Shown piece after piece: positions 1 through 8,820 of a stretch of DNA of 32,852 nucleotides (positions are counted from its first letter, which is position 1; each line of letters starts with the position of its first letter). Origin of the DNA: Oscillospiraceae bacterium (lineage in GTDB: Bacteria > Bacillota > Clostridia > Oscillospirales > Oscillospiraceae). A model generated the notes under the pieces. The model was not told where the DNA came from. It was given only the letters and a program-made list of their open reading frames with translations, and made no database searches. The DNA is taken from NCBI GenBank assembly GCA_017440525.1, contig JAFSHB010000006.1, forward strand, positions 1-32,852, in the 5' to 3' direction. Made by a program: the position numbers and the translations under genes.

Positions 1-320
1 CCGGTGCCGCCGCCCATACCGGCGGTGATAAAGACCATATCGGTGCCTTCCAGCAGCTTTGCCAGCGCAGCCTTGGATTCCTCGGCAGACTTCTGACCGA
101 TCTCAGGCTTGGATCCTGCGCCCATACCGTTGGTGAGCTTCTCACCGATCTGGACCTTGTTCTTGCACTTGGACTTATTGAGATCCTGCTTGTCGGTATT
201 GACGATGACGAAATCCACACCGCCGACATTGTCTTCCATCATGCGGTTGACGACATTGTTGCCGGCACCGCCGACACCGATCACTTTAATAGAAACGACT
301 TTTTCTTCAAAATCAGGCAT
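1..320 (-). CDS. ftsZ: Cell division protein FtsZ, N-terminal part (cut by window edge)
   Basis: This is the first 106 codons of FtsZ, the tubulin-like GTPase that forms the cytokinetic ring. The N-terminus ([20 protein letters not shown]) leads into the nucleotide-binding segment GVGGAGNN. It is followed by an NTDKQDL stretch, an [12 protein letters not shown] segment, and the beginning of the tubulin signature GMGGGTG, which runs off the window at base 1. The ATG at 320 is preceded by AGGAGG at good spacing. The gene follows ftsQ directly, with no ftsA in between, across a 151-base gap that carries its own promoter. The identification is firm; only the C-terminal part is missing from view. 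Confidence 0.97.
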   Translation of the reverse strand, partial: MPDFEEKVVSIKVIGVGGAGNNVVNRMMEDNVGGVDFVIVNTDKQDLNKSKCKNKVQIGEKLTNGMGAGSKPEIGQKSAEESKAALAKLLEGTDMVFITAGMGGGT

Positions 321-408
321 GAGAGATCCTCCTATGTATCATCTGTATATCAGTTCATAGCATCGCTTGGTCATTTTGCGGTGTAAGTTCACATAACTTC
401 ACCTATCT

Positions 409-437
409 ATAATATCTCTAAAATGCGCTTAGGTCAA
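409..437 (-). promoter_or_regulatory. Promoter in front of ftsZ
   Basis: On the minus strand a -35 box TTGACC (437-432) is separated by exactly 17 bases from a -10 box TATTAT (414-409). Each box matches the vegetative sigma consensus at 5 of 6 positions. It lies in the ftsQ-ftsZ gap and would give a leader of about 80 bases. The leader begins with an imperfect hairpin (381-402, arms AAGTT/AACTT extended by GTG/CAC) that could be an operator or mRNA structure. ftsZ can therefore probably be expressed independently of the upstream operon. Confidence 0.7.
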
Positions 438-471
438 TAGAAAATCGTAAGTTCCACAGAAAATTTACATT

Positions 472-1263
472 TTATTCCCAGGGGATGAACCGAACGCTGT
501 GTTCCGAGGCCATGGTCAGATCGATGATACCGACCTGATGATCCTCCAGACGATCGACGACCTCCTGCAGACACCAGACCTTATACTCCAGCGCATCGGT
601 GCCGCCAAGACGGATCTCGAAACGGTCGGCGCACAGGATCCGGATATCGAAATTCTTTTCACAGTCGATCTGCGTGATCATGCCGATCAGCCCGGTGCCT
701 TCCATTTGGGAAAGGACCTGCAGGGCCGCGTCCATGCTGTCTTCCATCCCTTCGGATGCGACCGCGTCCGCGCCTGCCGAGGGTGCCACCAGTGTAAAGC
801 CGGTGAGCTCCACGATCTGACCTTCAAAATCCTCCAGACTGCTGCCCAGAACACGCCCCTGTGCATTGACATACCAAGTGCTTCCCGTATCGGAGCTCAC
901 AAGGCCCGCGATCTCGCTCTCGACCACCTTGATCACGATGGTATCCGGCAGCACCCGTCCGACAGACACCGTCTTCACATAAGGCAGATTGGCATAGATA
1001 TTGCCAGCCACTGCGGCACGGTTCATCGTCAACAGATTGTCGCCCGGCTCCACACCGGAGATCTCGGACACCTGCTGCGCGGAATAGATCTTATTCCCCT
1101 GCACCTGTATCTGATTGACCCGAAAAAAGATCGCCACACCGAACACGATCGCGGCAACGACAGCAAGCATCACGACGAGCTTGCCGACAAAGCCGCCATG
1201 GGTCCGGCTCGGCGCGCTCTGCCGCCCCGCAGCACGGCGGCTGCGTCTCCTCTTATCAGGCAT
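472..1263 (-). CDS. ftsQ: Cell division protein FtsQ/DivIB
   Basis: This 263-residue bitopic membrane protein belongs to the FtsQ-FtsL-FtsB class of divisome regulators. It starts with a very basic cytoplasmic tail (DKRRRSRRAAGR), then has one membrane span at about residues 26-47. An extracellular POTRA domain follows (about 50-120, with VQGNKIYSAQQVSEI and the LPYVKTV segment), and then the FtsQ/DivIB beta domain. The start was placed at the ATG at 1263 because GGAGG sits 7-8 bases upstream; a longer reading frame to 1320 has no such site and would add non-family residues. The gene lies between murA and ftsZ, as in many dcw clusters. Sequence conservation is low in this family, so the call rests on architecture plus position. 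Confidence 0.92.
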   Translation of the reverse strand: MPDKRRRSRRAAGRQSAPSRTHGGFVGKLVVMLAVVAAIVFGVAIFFRVNQIQVQGNKIYSAQQVSEISGVEPGDNLLTMNRAAVAGNIYANLPYVKTVSVGRVLPDTIVIKVVESEIAGLVSSDTGSTWYVNAQGRVLGSSLEDFEGQIVELTGFTLVAPSAGADAVASEGMEDSMDAALQVLSQMEGTGLIGMITQIDCEKNFDIRILCADRFEIRLGGTDALEYKVWCLQEVVDRLEDHQVGIIDLTMASEHSVRFIPWE

Positions 1264-1343
1264 AGTATATCCTCCAATAGTACGCTTGCATAAAGCTGTA
1301 ACGGTATCATTATACACCAAGCAAGCAAAAATATCCAGTCGTA

Positions 1344-2597
1344 TTATCGCGCAGGCCGAATACTCGCACCGAGCGCTGTAAATTTTCTCACCGGATCGTC
1401 GTATCCCCGGTACAGATGGTGGGCTCCCGAGACCACGCTCTCCCCTTCCGCCTGCAAGGCCGCAAGGATCAAAGCCGCTGCCGCCCGCAGATCGCAGGCC
1501 TCCACCCGTGCTGGACGAAGCACATCCGCGCCGCGGACACGCGCACAGTTCCCCGCCAATTCTATCCGGGCCCCGAACCGCAGGAGCTGCGGCACATGCC
1601 CAAAGCGGTCTTCAAAGATATGCTCGGAGATCTCCAAAGCACCCTTTGCCCGCAGGAACGCCGCCATCAAAGGCGCCTGTGCATCTGTTGGGAAGCCGGG
1701 ATAGGGCGCAGTCTCGATATGGCCTGAAGCACGCAGTCTTTCGGTGCTTTTCACATAGAGCCCCTCCGGCCGCTGGCGGATGTCGCATCCGCTTCGTGTC
1801 AGCACCTCGATCACAGGCTCCAGACAGCTCCCGTCCCCATCGAGCAGGAGCACCTCGCCGCCGCAGCCTGCTGTGGCGCAAAGATAGGTAGCCGTCTCCA
1901 TCCGGTCCGGCATCACCGTATAGGATACACCGCGGAGCGGTGCGCCGCCCGTGATGGTCAATTCGCTCGTTCCGCCGCCCCGGATCTGTGCGCCCATTGC
2001 CTGTAAAAAGGCGATCAGGTCGCAGATCTCCGGCTCTCCGGCTGCATTTTTGATCGTAACGGTGCCGTGACAGGCTGCAGCAGCCATCAAAGCATTCTCC
2101 GTCGCCCCCACGCTGGGGAAGCGCAGATCGATGCAGCAGCCGTGGAGCCGCGGACCGTGGCAGCAGATCGTGCCCTCCCGCAATGTCACGGCAGCGCCCA
2201 TGGCCGCCACTGCCTCCAGATGGAGATCCACAGGTCTGCAGCCCAGAGGACAGCCGCCCGGCAGGGTCAGCTCCGCAGAACCGAAGCGCCCAAGGAGCGG
2301 CCCTAAAAACAAGACCGATGCCCGCATCCTTTTCATCAGATGCTCCGGGACGGTCTTTCGGAAGATCTGCCCGGTGTCTATGTACAGGCTCTGCCCGGCC
2401 TTGGTCACATGACCGCCAAGTTCCTCCACGATCGCGCAGGCACAGCGGACATCGGCGATATCCGGACAGTTTCGCAGCTCGTAGGTCCCGCCATGCAGGA
2501 CCGTTGCCGCGATGATCGGCAGCGCCGCATTTTTGGAACCGGAGATCTCCACCGTCCCACGCAGCGGTCTGCCGCCGTTTATGATGATCGCTCCCAT
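1344..2597 (-). CDS. murA: UDP-N-acetylglucosamine 1-carboxyvinyltransferase (MurA)
   Basis: MurA carries out the first committed step of peptidoglycan synthesis, transferring enolpyruvate from PEP to UDP-GlcNAc in the cytoplasm. At 417 residues it has the normal family length and the expected two inverse alpha/beta domains. Visible landmarks are the SKNAALP motif with Lys22, the active-site loop PGGCPLGCRPVDLH with the catalytic Cys at 116, and the YPGFPTDAQAP segment with Asp305. Having Cys rather than Asp in the loop predicts fosfomycin sensitivity of the enzyme. The ATG at 2597 follows GGAGGGG. The gene sits between murG and ftsQ, a place occupied by murB in Bacillus. Confidence 0.97.
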   Translation of the reverse strand: MGAIIINGGRPLRGTVEISGSKNAALPIIAATVLHGGTYELRNCPDIADVRCACAIVEELGGHVTKAGQSLYIDTGQIFRKTVPEHLMKRMRASVLFLGPLLGRFGSAELTLPGGCPLGCRPVDLHLEAVAAMGAAVTLREGTICCHGPRLHGCCIDLRFPSVGATENALMAAAACHGTVTIKNAAGEPEICDLIAFLQAMGAQIRGGGTSELTITGGAPLRGVSYTVMPDRMETATYLCATAGCGGEVLLLDGDGSCLEPVIEVLTRSGCDIRQRPEGLYVKSTERLRASGHIETAPYPGFPTDAQAPLMAAFLRAKGALEISEHIFEDRFGHVPQLLRFGARIELAGNCARVRGADVLRPARVEACDLRAAAALILAALQAEGESVVSGAHHLYRGYDDPVRKFTALGASIRPAR

Positions 2598-2649
2598 GTG
2601 ATCCCCTCCGCATTTTTTGCTATCCTATGCAAAGGAGATCCGGGTGGTG

Positions 2650-3768
2650 TCACCGCGCCAGTTCGCGGATGACGCGCAGGATCTGCTCGGCAGAATCCAC
2701 CACCGACATATTTGCCGCCGCATTGCCCATCTGCCGCAGGCGTTCAGGCTCTGAGAGCAGCGTTTTGGCTGTTTCATACAGGCTGTCGCCGTCACATTCC
2801 GTTTCCCGGATGACCACAGCAGCTCCATGCGCTGCCAGTACAGAGGCGTTTTTCCACTGATGGTCGTTGGTCACATTGGGAGAGGGGACCATGATGCAGG
2901 GCGTTCCTGATGCGCAGACCTCCGAGATCGTCGAGGAGCCTGCTCTGCAGATCACCAGATCTGCTGCCGCCATGAGCAGCGGCATATCATAGATATATTC
3001 CCGCATATCGATCTGGGGATGCTCCGCAAGATCCAGACCCAGCTCTTTCACATAGTCCGGCATCCAGCGCCAGCCGAAAGAGCCTGTGGCGTGGATGTGG
3101 CGGAAAAGACCGTCCTGCGCCTCACGGACCATGAAGCGGGCGATCTTTTTATTCATCTCCCGCGCACCGAGGCTCCCCCACACCGAAAGGATCAGGGGCT
3201 TATCATCGAGGCCCAGCGCCTTGCGGGCCTCGTCTTTTTTCGTGTAAAGGAATGCCTCACGAACAGGCATCCCGGTAACAGTGATGCGTTCGGGGCAGTC
3301 ATAATACGCCTTGCTCTCCTCGAAGGAGACCATGATGCGGTCTGCCGTTTTCGCCGCCATGCGGGTAGTGAGACCCGGCACGGCATTGGCCTCATGGACC
3401 GCTGTGGGGATCTTCAGCTTCGCGCCCATCTTCAGCGCAGGATAGCTGGCATAGCCGCCGGTCCCTACGATCACATCGGGCTCGAATCGGCGCAAGATCC
3501 TTTTCACTTTTCTCATGGAGCCCACCATGCCGACTGCCGTCACCACATTATGCCAAATGCCGACAGGGGTCAGCTTTCGCTGGAAATTGGAGACCTTGAG
3601 CGTCTCCAGCCGGAAGCCTTCCCGTGGGACGAGGGTGTTCTCCATGCCGTCCTCGGCACCGATGAACAAGATCTCACATCCGGGCATGCGCTCCTGACAG
3701 AGCTTCGCCACAGCGACAGCGGGGTTGATATGACCGCCTGTGCCGCCGCAGGTAAAGACCACTTTCAT
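2650..3768 (-). CDS. murG: MurG, lipid II-forming N-acetylglucosaminyltransferase
   Basis: This peripheral membrane GT28 glycosyltransferase adds GlcNAc from UDP-GlcNAc to lipid I, producing lipid II on the cytoplasmic face. It is 372 residues long. The first glycine-rich loop is GGTGGH (residues 8-13). GTGGYASYP, HEANAVPG (usually HEQNAVPG), GSLGAREMN (usually GGSQGAR) and the donor-binding RAGSSTISE segment follow in the family order. The ATG at 3768 is preceded by AAGGAG, which overlaps the stop codon of ftsW, so translation of the two is probably coupled. The product passes lipid II on for flipping and for polymerisation by the SEDS protein encoded just upstream. Confidence 0.96.
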   Translation of the reverse strand: MKVVFTCGGTGGHINPAVAVAKLCQERMPGCEILFIGAEDGMENTLVPREGFRLETLKVSNFQRKLTPVGIWHNVVTAVGMVGSMRKVKRILRRFEPDVIVGTGGYASYPALKMGAKLKIPTAVHEANAVPGLTTRMAAKTADRIMVSFEESKAYYDCPERITVTGMPVREAFLYTKKDEARKALGLDDKPLILSVWGSLGAREMNKKIARFMVREAQDGLFRHIHATGSFGWRWMPDYVKELGLDLAEHPQIDMREYIYDMPLLMAAADLVICRAGSSTISEVCASGTPCIMVPSPNVTNDHQWKNASVLAAHGAAVVIRETECDGDSLYETAKTLLSEPERLRQMGNAAANMSVVDSAEQILRVIRELAR

Positions 3769-3778
3769 ACTTTGCTCC

Positions 3779-4948
3779 TTATGACAAAAGCTTGTTGTCG
3801 CACTGACGCGATACGCTCAATATCAGACCCATCTCGAAAAGCTGCAGCAAAAGCGCCGTGCCGCCGTAGGAGAAGAACGGCAGAGAGATGCCGGTCGATG
3901 GCAGGAAGTTGGTGACGACGCCGATGTTGAAGAACACCTGCAGCGCCAGCAGCGTGGTGATGCCGCCTGCCAGCAGCGCACCGAACCGGTCCTTCGCATG
4001 GACCGCGATCCAGAAACCGCGGAGGATCAGCAGCATGAACAGCAGCACGATCAGCACCGCGCCCACGAATCCCAATTCCTCGCAGACCACAGGGAAGATA
4101 TAGTCGTTATGTTCTTCCGGCAGATACAGGTACTTCTGACGGCTCCGCCCCAGCCCCTGCCCCATCAGACCGCCCGAGCCGATCGCATACAGGGACTGGA
4201 TGATCTGATAGCCGCTGTCCTGCGGATCGGACCATGGATCCATCCATGCCGTCACACGGGCTCCGGCATAGTCCATGGAGGTCAGGTATATCAGGAAGAA
4301 CAGGCCGACACCTGCCAGTCCCAGACCGAACCAGCGAAGCTGTGCGCCGCCCATGAACAGCATGGCAGCCGCCACACAGGTGATGATGACGATGGCGGAC
4401 AGATGCCGCTGCAGGACCAGCAGCAAGATCACCACCAGCAGGATCCCCACGAAGGGCAAGAGCCCGCGGAAGGTCTTGATCCGGTCCTTGGATGTGGTGA
4501 TGAGCCGGGCATACATCATGATAAGCGCCACCTTGGCGATCTCAGAGGGCTGGAAGCTGATACCAAGGTTCAGCCAGCGTTTGGCACCGCCTTCCTCCAC
4601 ACCGATCAGAGGCACCAGCATCATGAGGAACATCGTCCCGGCAAAGATCGGCAGAGCCAGCGGATACCATGTCCTGTAGGGCACACGCCCCACGATCAGC
4701 ATGATCGCGATGCCCGCGATGGCGAACAGGCCCTGTCTTGCAAAATAAAAGGTGGAGCTCCCCTTCTGGATATAGGCCGAGGCATAGCTGGCTGAGAACA
4801 TCATGATGACACCGATGCCGACCAGCAGGATCGTCAGGATCAGGAAGGGCATATCGATCATGCCCTGCTCATCCACGATGACCCGCTCTTCTCGTTTCGG
4901 TCTGGATGTTTGCTCCCGGTGCGGGAGCAGTCGGATCTTATCCTTCAT
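3779..4948 (-). CDS. ftsW: SEDS peptidoglycan polymerase FtsW/SpoVE
   Basis: This is a 389-residue polytopic membrane glycosyltransferase of the SEDS family. It polymerises lipid II together with a class B PBP at the division site or in the forespore septum. A charged cytoplasmic tail of about 30 residues precedes roughly ten membrane spans. The family signatures are FQPSEIAK (residues 132-139), the extracellular loop with DSGYQIIQSLYAIGSGG, and PEEHNDYIF with the putative catalytic Asp282. SLPFFSYGG lies near the C-terminus. An AAAGGA site precedes the ATG at 4948. The partner PBP is probably the ftsI/spoVD product of the same operon. Sequence alone does not tell vegetative FtsW from sporulation-specific SpoVE. 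Confidence 0.95.
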   Translation of the reverse strand: MKDKIRLLPHREQTSRPKREERVIVDEQGMIDMPFLILTILLVGIGVIMMFSASYASAYIQKGSSTFYFARQGLFAIAGIAIMLIVGRVPYRTWYPLALPIFAGTMFLMMLVPLIGVEEGGAKRWLNLGISFQPSEIAKVALIMMYARLITTSKDRIKTFRGLLPFVGILLVVILLLVLQRHLSAIVIITCVAAAMLFMGGAQLRWFGLGLAGVGLFFLIYLTSMDYAGARVTAWMDPWSDPQDSGYQIIQSLYAIGSGGLMGQGLGRSRQKYLYLPEEHNDYIFPVVCEELGFVGAVLIVLLFMLLILRGFWIAVHAKDRFGALLAGGITTLLALQVFFNIGVVTNFLPSTGISLPFFSYGGTALLLQLFEMGLILSVSRQCDNKLLS

Positions 4949-4966
4949 GGGAGGTTCCTTTCTGCA

Positions 4967-5947
4967 TCAAAAACGGTCGAGGATCCCAAGGCCCGCCAGC
5001 AGACACATGACCACGGTCACGCCGACGAAAACACCAAAGATCTTCACTTCGGTCCAGCCGCCCATCTCGAAATGATGATGGATGGGCGTCATACGGAAAA
5101 TGCGCTTGCCGTGGGTCAGCTTGAAATAGGTGACCTGCATCATCACAGACAGCGCCTCGACGATATAGACGAGACCGACCAGGATCAGGATCAGCGGCAT
5201 GTCCAGCGCGAAGGCCATACCGCACACGGCACCGCCGAGGAACAAAGAGCCGGTATCGCCCATGAACACCTTGGCGGGATGGAAATTATAGCACAAAAAG
5301 CCTGCGATGCCGCCAACGAGAGCAGCAGGGAACATGGCCGCGGTCTGTCCTTTCCAAAGATACGCCACGACCGCGAAGAACACCATCACGGGAAGGGTCA
5401 CGCCGGAAGCGAGACCGTCTATGCCGTCGGTCAGGTTCACCGCGTTGACGCAGCCCACGATCACGAAGATAGCAAAGATCAGATATACCACCCAGTTGAC
5501 CGTCAAGGACACATCAAAAAACGGGATGTACAGTTCATTGGTCAGATCGCCGTTCCAGCGGAGCAGCGCAAGATAGGCCAGCGCCACAGCCAGCTGCAGC
5601 AGGAACTTCTGCAGAGAGGTCAGGCCCAGATTCCGCTTGAGCTTGACCTTGACGAAGTCATCGATAAAACCGATGAGACCAAAGACCAGAGAAAAGCCAA
5701 GGACCATCAGATGTCCGAGCTCGCCCTGCCGCATGGCAGACCAGCCGCCGATGACCACACAGAGCAGGACCGGGAGCATGAACATCAGGCCGCCCATGGT
5801 AGGCGTACCGGATTTCGTCTGATGCCAGCTGGGCCCCACCTCACGGATGGATTGTCCGGCCTTCAGCGCACGGAGGATGGGGATCAGAAAACGCCCCAAC
5901 AGGACTGTGAGCAAAAAGCTCACCAAAGCCATAACGATCACATACAT
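4967..5947 (-). CDS. mraY: Phospho-N-acetylmuramoyl-pentapeptide transferase (MraY)
   Basis: MraY is the integral membrane enzyme that transfers phospho-MurNAc-pentapeptide to undecaprenyl phosphate, making lipid I. All hallmark loops are present: the double Asp in GFIDDFVK, NLTDGIDGLA, MGDTGSL, and the triple-His motif PIHHHFE. There are about ten hydrophobic segments. The reading frame opens at a GTG (5959), but I chose the ATG at 5947 because AGGTGG lies 8 bases upstream of it; the GTG has only a weak purine run. This gives 326 residues, typical for the family. The murF stop codon is just upstream. In most Gram-positive clusters murD follows mraY, whereas here ftsW does. Confidence 0.96.
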   Translation of the reverse strand: MYVIVMALVSFLLTVLLGRFLIPILRALKAGQSIREVGPSWHQTKSGTPTMGGLMFMLPVLLCVVIGGWSAMRQGELGHLMVLGFSLVFGLIGFIDDFVKVKLKRNLGLTSLQKFLLQLAVALAYLALLRWNGDLTNELYIPFFDVSLTVNWVVYLIFAIFVIVGCVNAVNLTDGIDGLASGVTLPVMVFFAVVAYLWKGQTAAMFPAALVGGIAGFLCYNFHPAKVFMGDTGSLFLGGAVCGMAFALDMPLILILVGLVYIVEALSVMMQVTYFKLTHGKRIFRMTPIHHHFEMGGWTEVKIFGVFVGVTVVMCLLAGLGILDRF

Positions 5948-5962
5948 ACTATACGCCACCTA

Positions 5963-7342
5963 TCACTGATCTTTTCCCTGCTGTTCCAGGAACTCCTTCA
6001 TGACCCGCTCCATCTTGATCCCGCGGCTGCCCTTGAACAGCAGCACATCGCCGGGTCGGGCCGCACGGGCCAGCGCCTGCGCCATCTCGCTCTGATCGTC
6101 ATAGTGGACGGCATTCTTTGTGCTCATGCCGCCTGTCACGGCGCCGGTGATGATACGCTCGGAATGCTTGCCATAGGTCAAGATCACATCGGCAGCAGCC
6201 GCCGCCAGACGGCCCACACGGTAGTGCTCCGCCATGGCACGGGTACCAAGCTCCAGCATATCGCCAAGGACCGCGATGCGTCTGCCCTCGCACTTATGCT
6301 CCTTCAAAACATTCAAGGCCGCTTCCATAGATTCCGGACCTGCGTTGTAGCAGTCATCGATGATGGTACAGCCGTTTTCTTCAAACACACGCTGGCGCAT
6401 GCCCGTATTGTGGAACAGCCCCAGCTGCCGCACGATGATATCAGGCTCGACGCCCTGCAAAAGACCGACCGCGATCGCAGCAAGGGCATTATAAACGGTA
6501 TGACGCCCCTCCTGCGGCACGAACACGCGGAAGCTCTTCCCCAAAGCGTCTACGGTGAAGTCCATGCCGCCGTCCTTCTGGCAGATATCCTTCGCCAGGA
6601 CATCGCACCGCTCGTTCTCGATGCCGAAGTAGACTCTGCGATGGGTCCCCTCCCGGAGATTCCAGAGCAGCGGCTCATCGCCGTTGAACACAGCCACACC
6701 GTCATCCCGGATCCCCTGCATGATCTCCAGCTTGGCCTTGAGGATGCCCTCTCTGGTGCCAAGATGCTCGATATGCATGGTGCCGATATTGGTGATGACG
6801 ACCACATCAGGCCTTGCGATGGAGGTCAGATAGGACATCTCACCAAAGTGGTTCATGCCCAACTCCAAAACCGCCATCTGCGTATCCTCCGCCATCTCCA
6901 TGATGGTGATGGGCAGGCCCAGGTTATTATTGTGATTGCCTTGGGTCTTGGACACACGGTACTTGCCTGCCAACACACCAAAGATCATCTCTTTCGTGGT
7001 GGTCTTGCCCACAGAGCCTGTGATGGCGACCACCGGGATCCGAAGCGATCCCAGATATTTTCTGGCGATGTCACCGTAGGCGATCAGGGTATCCTTGACC
7101 ACGATCTCGGGGATGCCGTTGCCGGTCTCATGCCCGACCAGCGCGGCTGCCGCACCTGTCTCTGCGGCCTGCTTGACGAAGTTATGGCCGTCAAAATGCT
7201 CACCGGCCAGAGCCACGAACAGATCGCCGTGACGGATATCTCTGGAATCCTGCTGGATCGCATTGATCTCGCAGTCAGCACCGCAGGGCACGATCGTGCC
7301 GTTGCACCACTGCGCCAACTGCTGCAGCATCAGTTTTTTCAT
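5963..7342 (-). CDS. murF: UDP-MurNAc-tripeptide--D-alanyl-D-alanine ligase (MurF)
   Basis: MurF is the cytoplasmic ATP-dependent ligase that adds D-Ala-D-Ala to the UDP-MurNAc-tripeptide. At 459 residues it has the three Mur ligase domains. The N-terminal domain carries DSRDIRHGDLFVAL (about 32-45). The central ATPase has the P-loop TGSVGKTTTKE (108-118), the GNHNNNLGLP segment typical of MurF, and the NIGTMHIEHLG motif. The C-terminal ligase domain has IIDDCYNAGPESM, also typical of MurF. The ATG at 7342 lies 3 bases from the end of murE. The last codons overlap nothing, but the stop lies 15 bases before the chosen mraY start. Confidence 0.97.
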   Translation of the reverse strand: MKKLMLQQLAQWCNGTIVPCGADCEINAIQQDSRDIRHGDLFVALAGEHFDGHNFVKQAAETGAAAALVGHETGNGIPEIVVKDTLIAYGDIARKYLGSLRIPVVAITGSVGKTTTKEMIFGVLAGKYRVSKTQGNHNNNLGLPITIMEMAEDTQMAVLELGMNHFGEMSYLTSIARPDVVVITNIGTMHIEHLGTREGILKAKLEIMQGIRDDGVAVFNGDEPLLWNLREGTHRRVYFGIENERCDVLAKDICQKDGGMDFTVDALGKSFRVFVPQEGRHTVYNALAAIAVGLLQGVEPDIIVRQLGLFHNTGMRQRVFEENGCTIIDDCYNAGPESMEAALNVLKEHKCEGRRIAVLGDMLELGTRAMAEHYRVGRLAAAAADVILTYGKHSERIITGAVTGGMSTKNAVHYDDQSEMAQALARAARPGDVLLFKGSRGIKMERVMKEFLEQQGKDQ

Positions 7343-7345
7343 ACA

Positions 7346-8794
7346 TCAGCCCTTCTTCTGTAAGTGCTTGATGACCTCTTCCCGGTCATCAAGATGGAAT
7401 TTTTCATGTCCGATCTCCTGATAGGTCTCATGGCCCTTGCCTGCCAGCACGATCACATCGCCGGGGCCTGCATGGTCCAGAGAGTAGGCGATCGCCTTGC
7501 GGCGGTCCTCGATCACCACATAGGGAGTGCCGGTCTGCTCCACACCGCTCTCCACCTGTGCAACGATCTTCATGGGATCCTCCGTGCGGGGGTTATCGGA
7601 GGTCACGATCACGAAGTCCGCCAGCTCACCGCCGACCCTGCCCATGATGGGGCGCTTGATGGGATCGCGGTCGCCGCCGCAGCCAAAGACCGCCACCACG
7701 CGGCCTTTGCAGGATTCCCGCACGGTCCTCAGGATATTCTCAAGACTGTCGGGGGTATGGGAGTAGTCCACGATGACCGTATAATCTCTTCCGAAGGTCG
7801 GGACCACTTCGGCTCTGCCGCGGACACCGGAGGCATCCGCCAGCGCATCGGCGATCTGCTCCAGAGACAGCCCCAGCAACAGCGCCACGGCACAGACACC
7901 GAGGGCATTATAGACAGAGAACTTGCCGGGGATCTGCAGGCGCATGGCCGCTTTCTCCCCCTTGCAGGAAGCATCGAAGGAAACACAGCCGGGCTCCAAA
8001 ACGATATGGGATGCCATCAGATCGGCTGCTCTGCCGTCAGCGGAATAAGTCAGCACCGGGCATTTGGCATCTGCCACCATGGCATCCGCCGCAGCATCAT
8101 CGAAGTTGACTGCGCCGCAGTCACACATACCAAAGAGCAGCGCCTTGGCCTGCCGGTACTCCTCCATGGTCTTATGGAAGTCCAGATGATCCTGGCTCAG
8201 ATTGGTGAAAAGACCGGTCTTGAAGCGGATGCCCGCCACACGGTCCAGCACCAGCGCATGAGAGGACACCTCCATGATCACATGGGTACAGCCTGCATCG
8301 TACATTTTTTTGAACAGCTCCTGCAGTTCAAAGCTCTCAGGGGTGGTGCGCTCTGTCTCCAGGACCTCCTCGCCGATCATATTCTGGATCGTACCGACAA
8401 GGCCGACCTTTGCACCGCATTCCTTCTCCAAGATGTGCTTGAGGAGATAGGTGCTGGTGGTCTTGCCGTTGGTGCCGGTGATGCCGATCATGGTCATCTT
8501 ATCGGCCGGATGACCGAACCAGTTGGCACCAAGCCGGGCCAGCGCAAGGCGGGAATTTTTGACAAGGATATAGTCCCCCGTCTCAGGAGCATGCTCGCAC
8601 AGCACGACGGCTGCACCTTTTTCCTGCGCCATGGGGATGAAACGGTGTCCATCGGCGGCAAAGCCGGAGATGGCAACGAACAGATCGCCGGGCTGTGTCT
8701 TTCGGCTGTCGTGGCAGATGCCTGTGATCTCCAGCGCGTCATCTGCGTGCAGCTCCATGATATCCAGTCCCAAGAGCAGTTCCCTGAGTTTCAT
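7346..8794 (-). CDS. murE: UDP-MurNAc-dipeptide:meso-diaminopimelate ligase (MurE)
   Basis: MurE adds the third residue to the peptidoglycan stem peptide using ATP. It is 482 residues with the usual three domains. The P-loop is GITGTNGKTT (104-113), and a likely carbamylated Lys lies at 217 (YRQAKALLF). HTPDSLENIL follows, and then the specificity motif DNPR (400-403). In this family DNPR marks meso-diaminopimelate as substrate, as opposed to lysine-type enzymes, which fits the lysA gene at 24.4-25.7 kb. The ATG at 8794 has an AAGGAGG site 8 bases upstream. It is 26 bases downstream of ftsI/spoVD. Confidence 0.97.
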   Translation of the reverse strand: MKLRELLLGLDIMELHADDALEITGICHDSRKTQPGDLFVAISGFAADGHRFIPMAQEKGAAVVLCEHAPETGDYILVKNSRLALARLGANWFGHPADKMTMIGITGTNGKTTSTYLLKHILEKECGAKVGLVGTIQNMIGEEVLETERTTPESFELQELFKKMYDAGCTHVIMEVSSHALVLDRVAGIRFKTGLFTNLSQDHLDFHKTMEEYRQAKALLFGMCDCGAVNFDDAAADAMVADAKCPVLTYSADGRAADLMASHIVLEPGCVSFDASCKGEKAAMRLQIPGKFSVYNALGVCAVALLLGLSLEQIADALADASGVRGRAEVVPTFGRDYTVIVDYSHTPDSLENILRTVRESCKGRVVAVFGCGGDRDPIKRPIMGRVGGELADFVIVTSDNPRTEDPMKIVAQVESGVEQTGTPYVVIEDRRKAIAYSLDHAGPGDVIVLAGKGHETYQEIGHEKFHLDDREEVIKHLQKKG

Positions 8795-8820
8795 AGTTTG
8801 ATCCTCCTTGTCGTTCTGTC

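Noticed and set aside
4910..7363. Plus-strand open frame of 817 codons
   Set aside because: It is antisense to mraY and murF, with low-complexity His/Gln/Asp-rich sequence and no domains.
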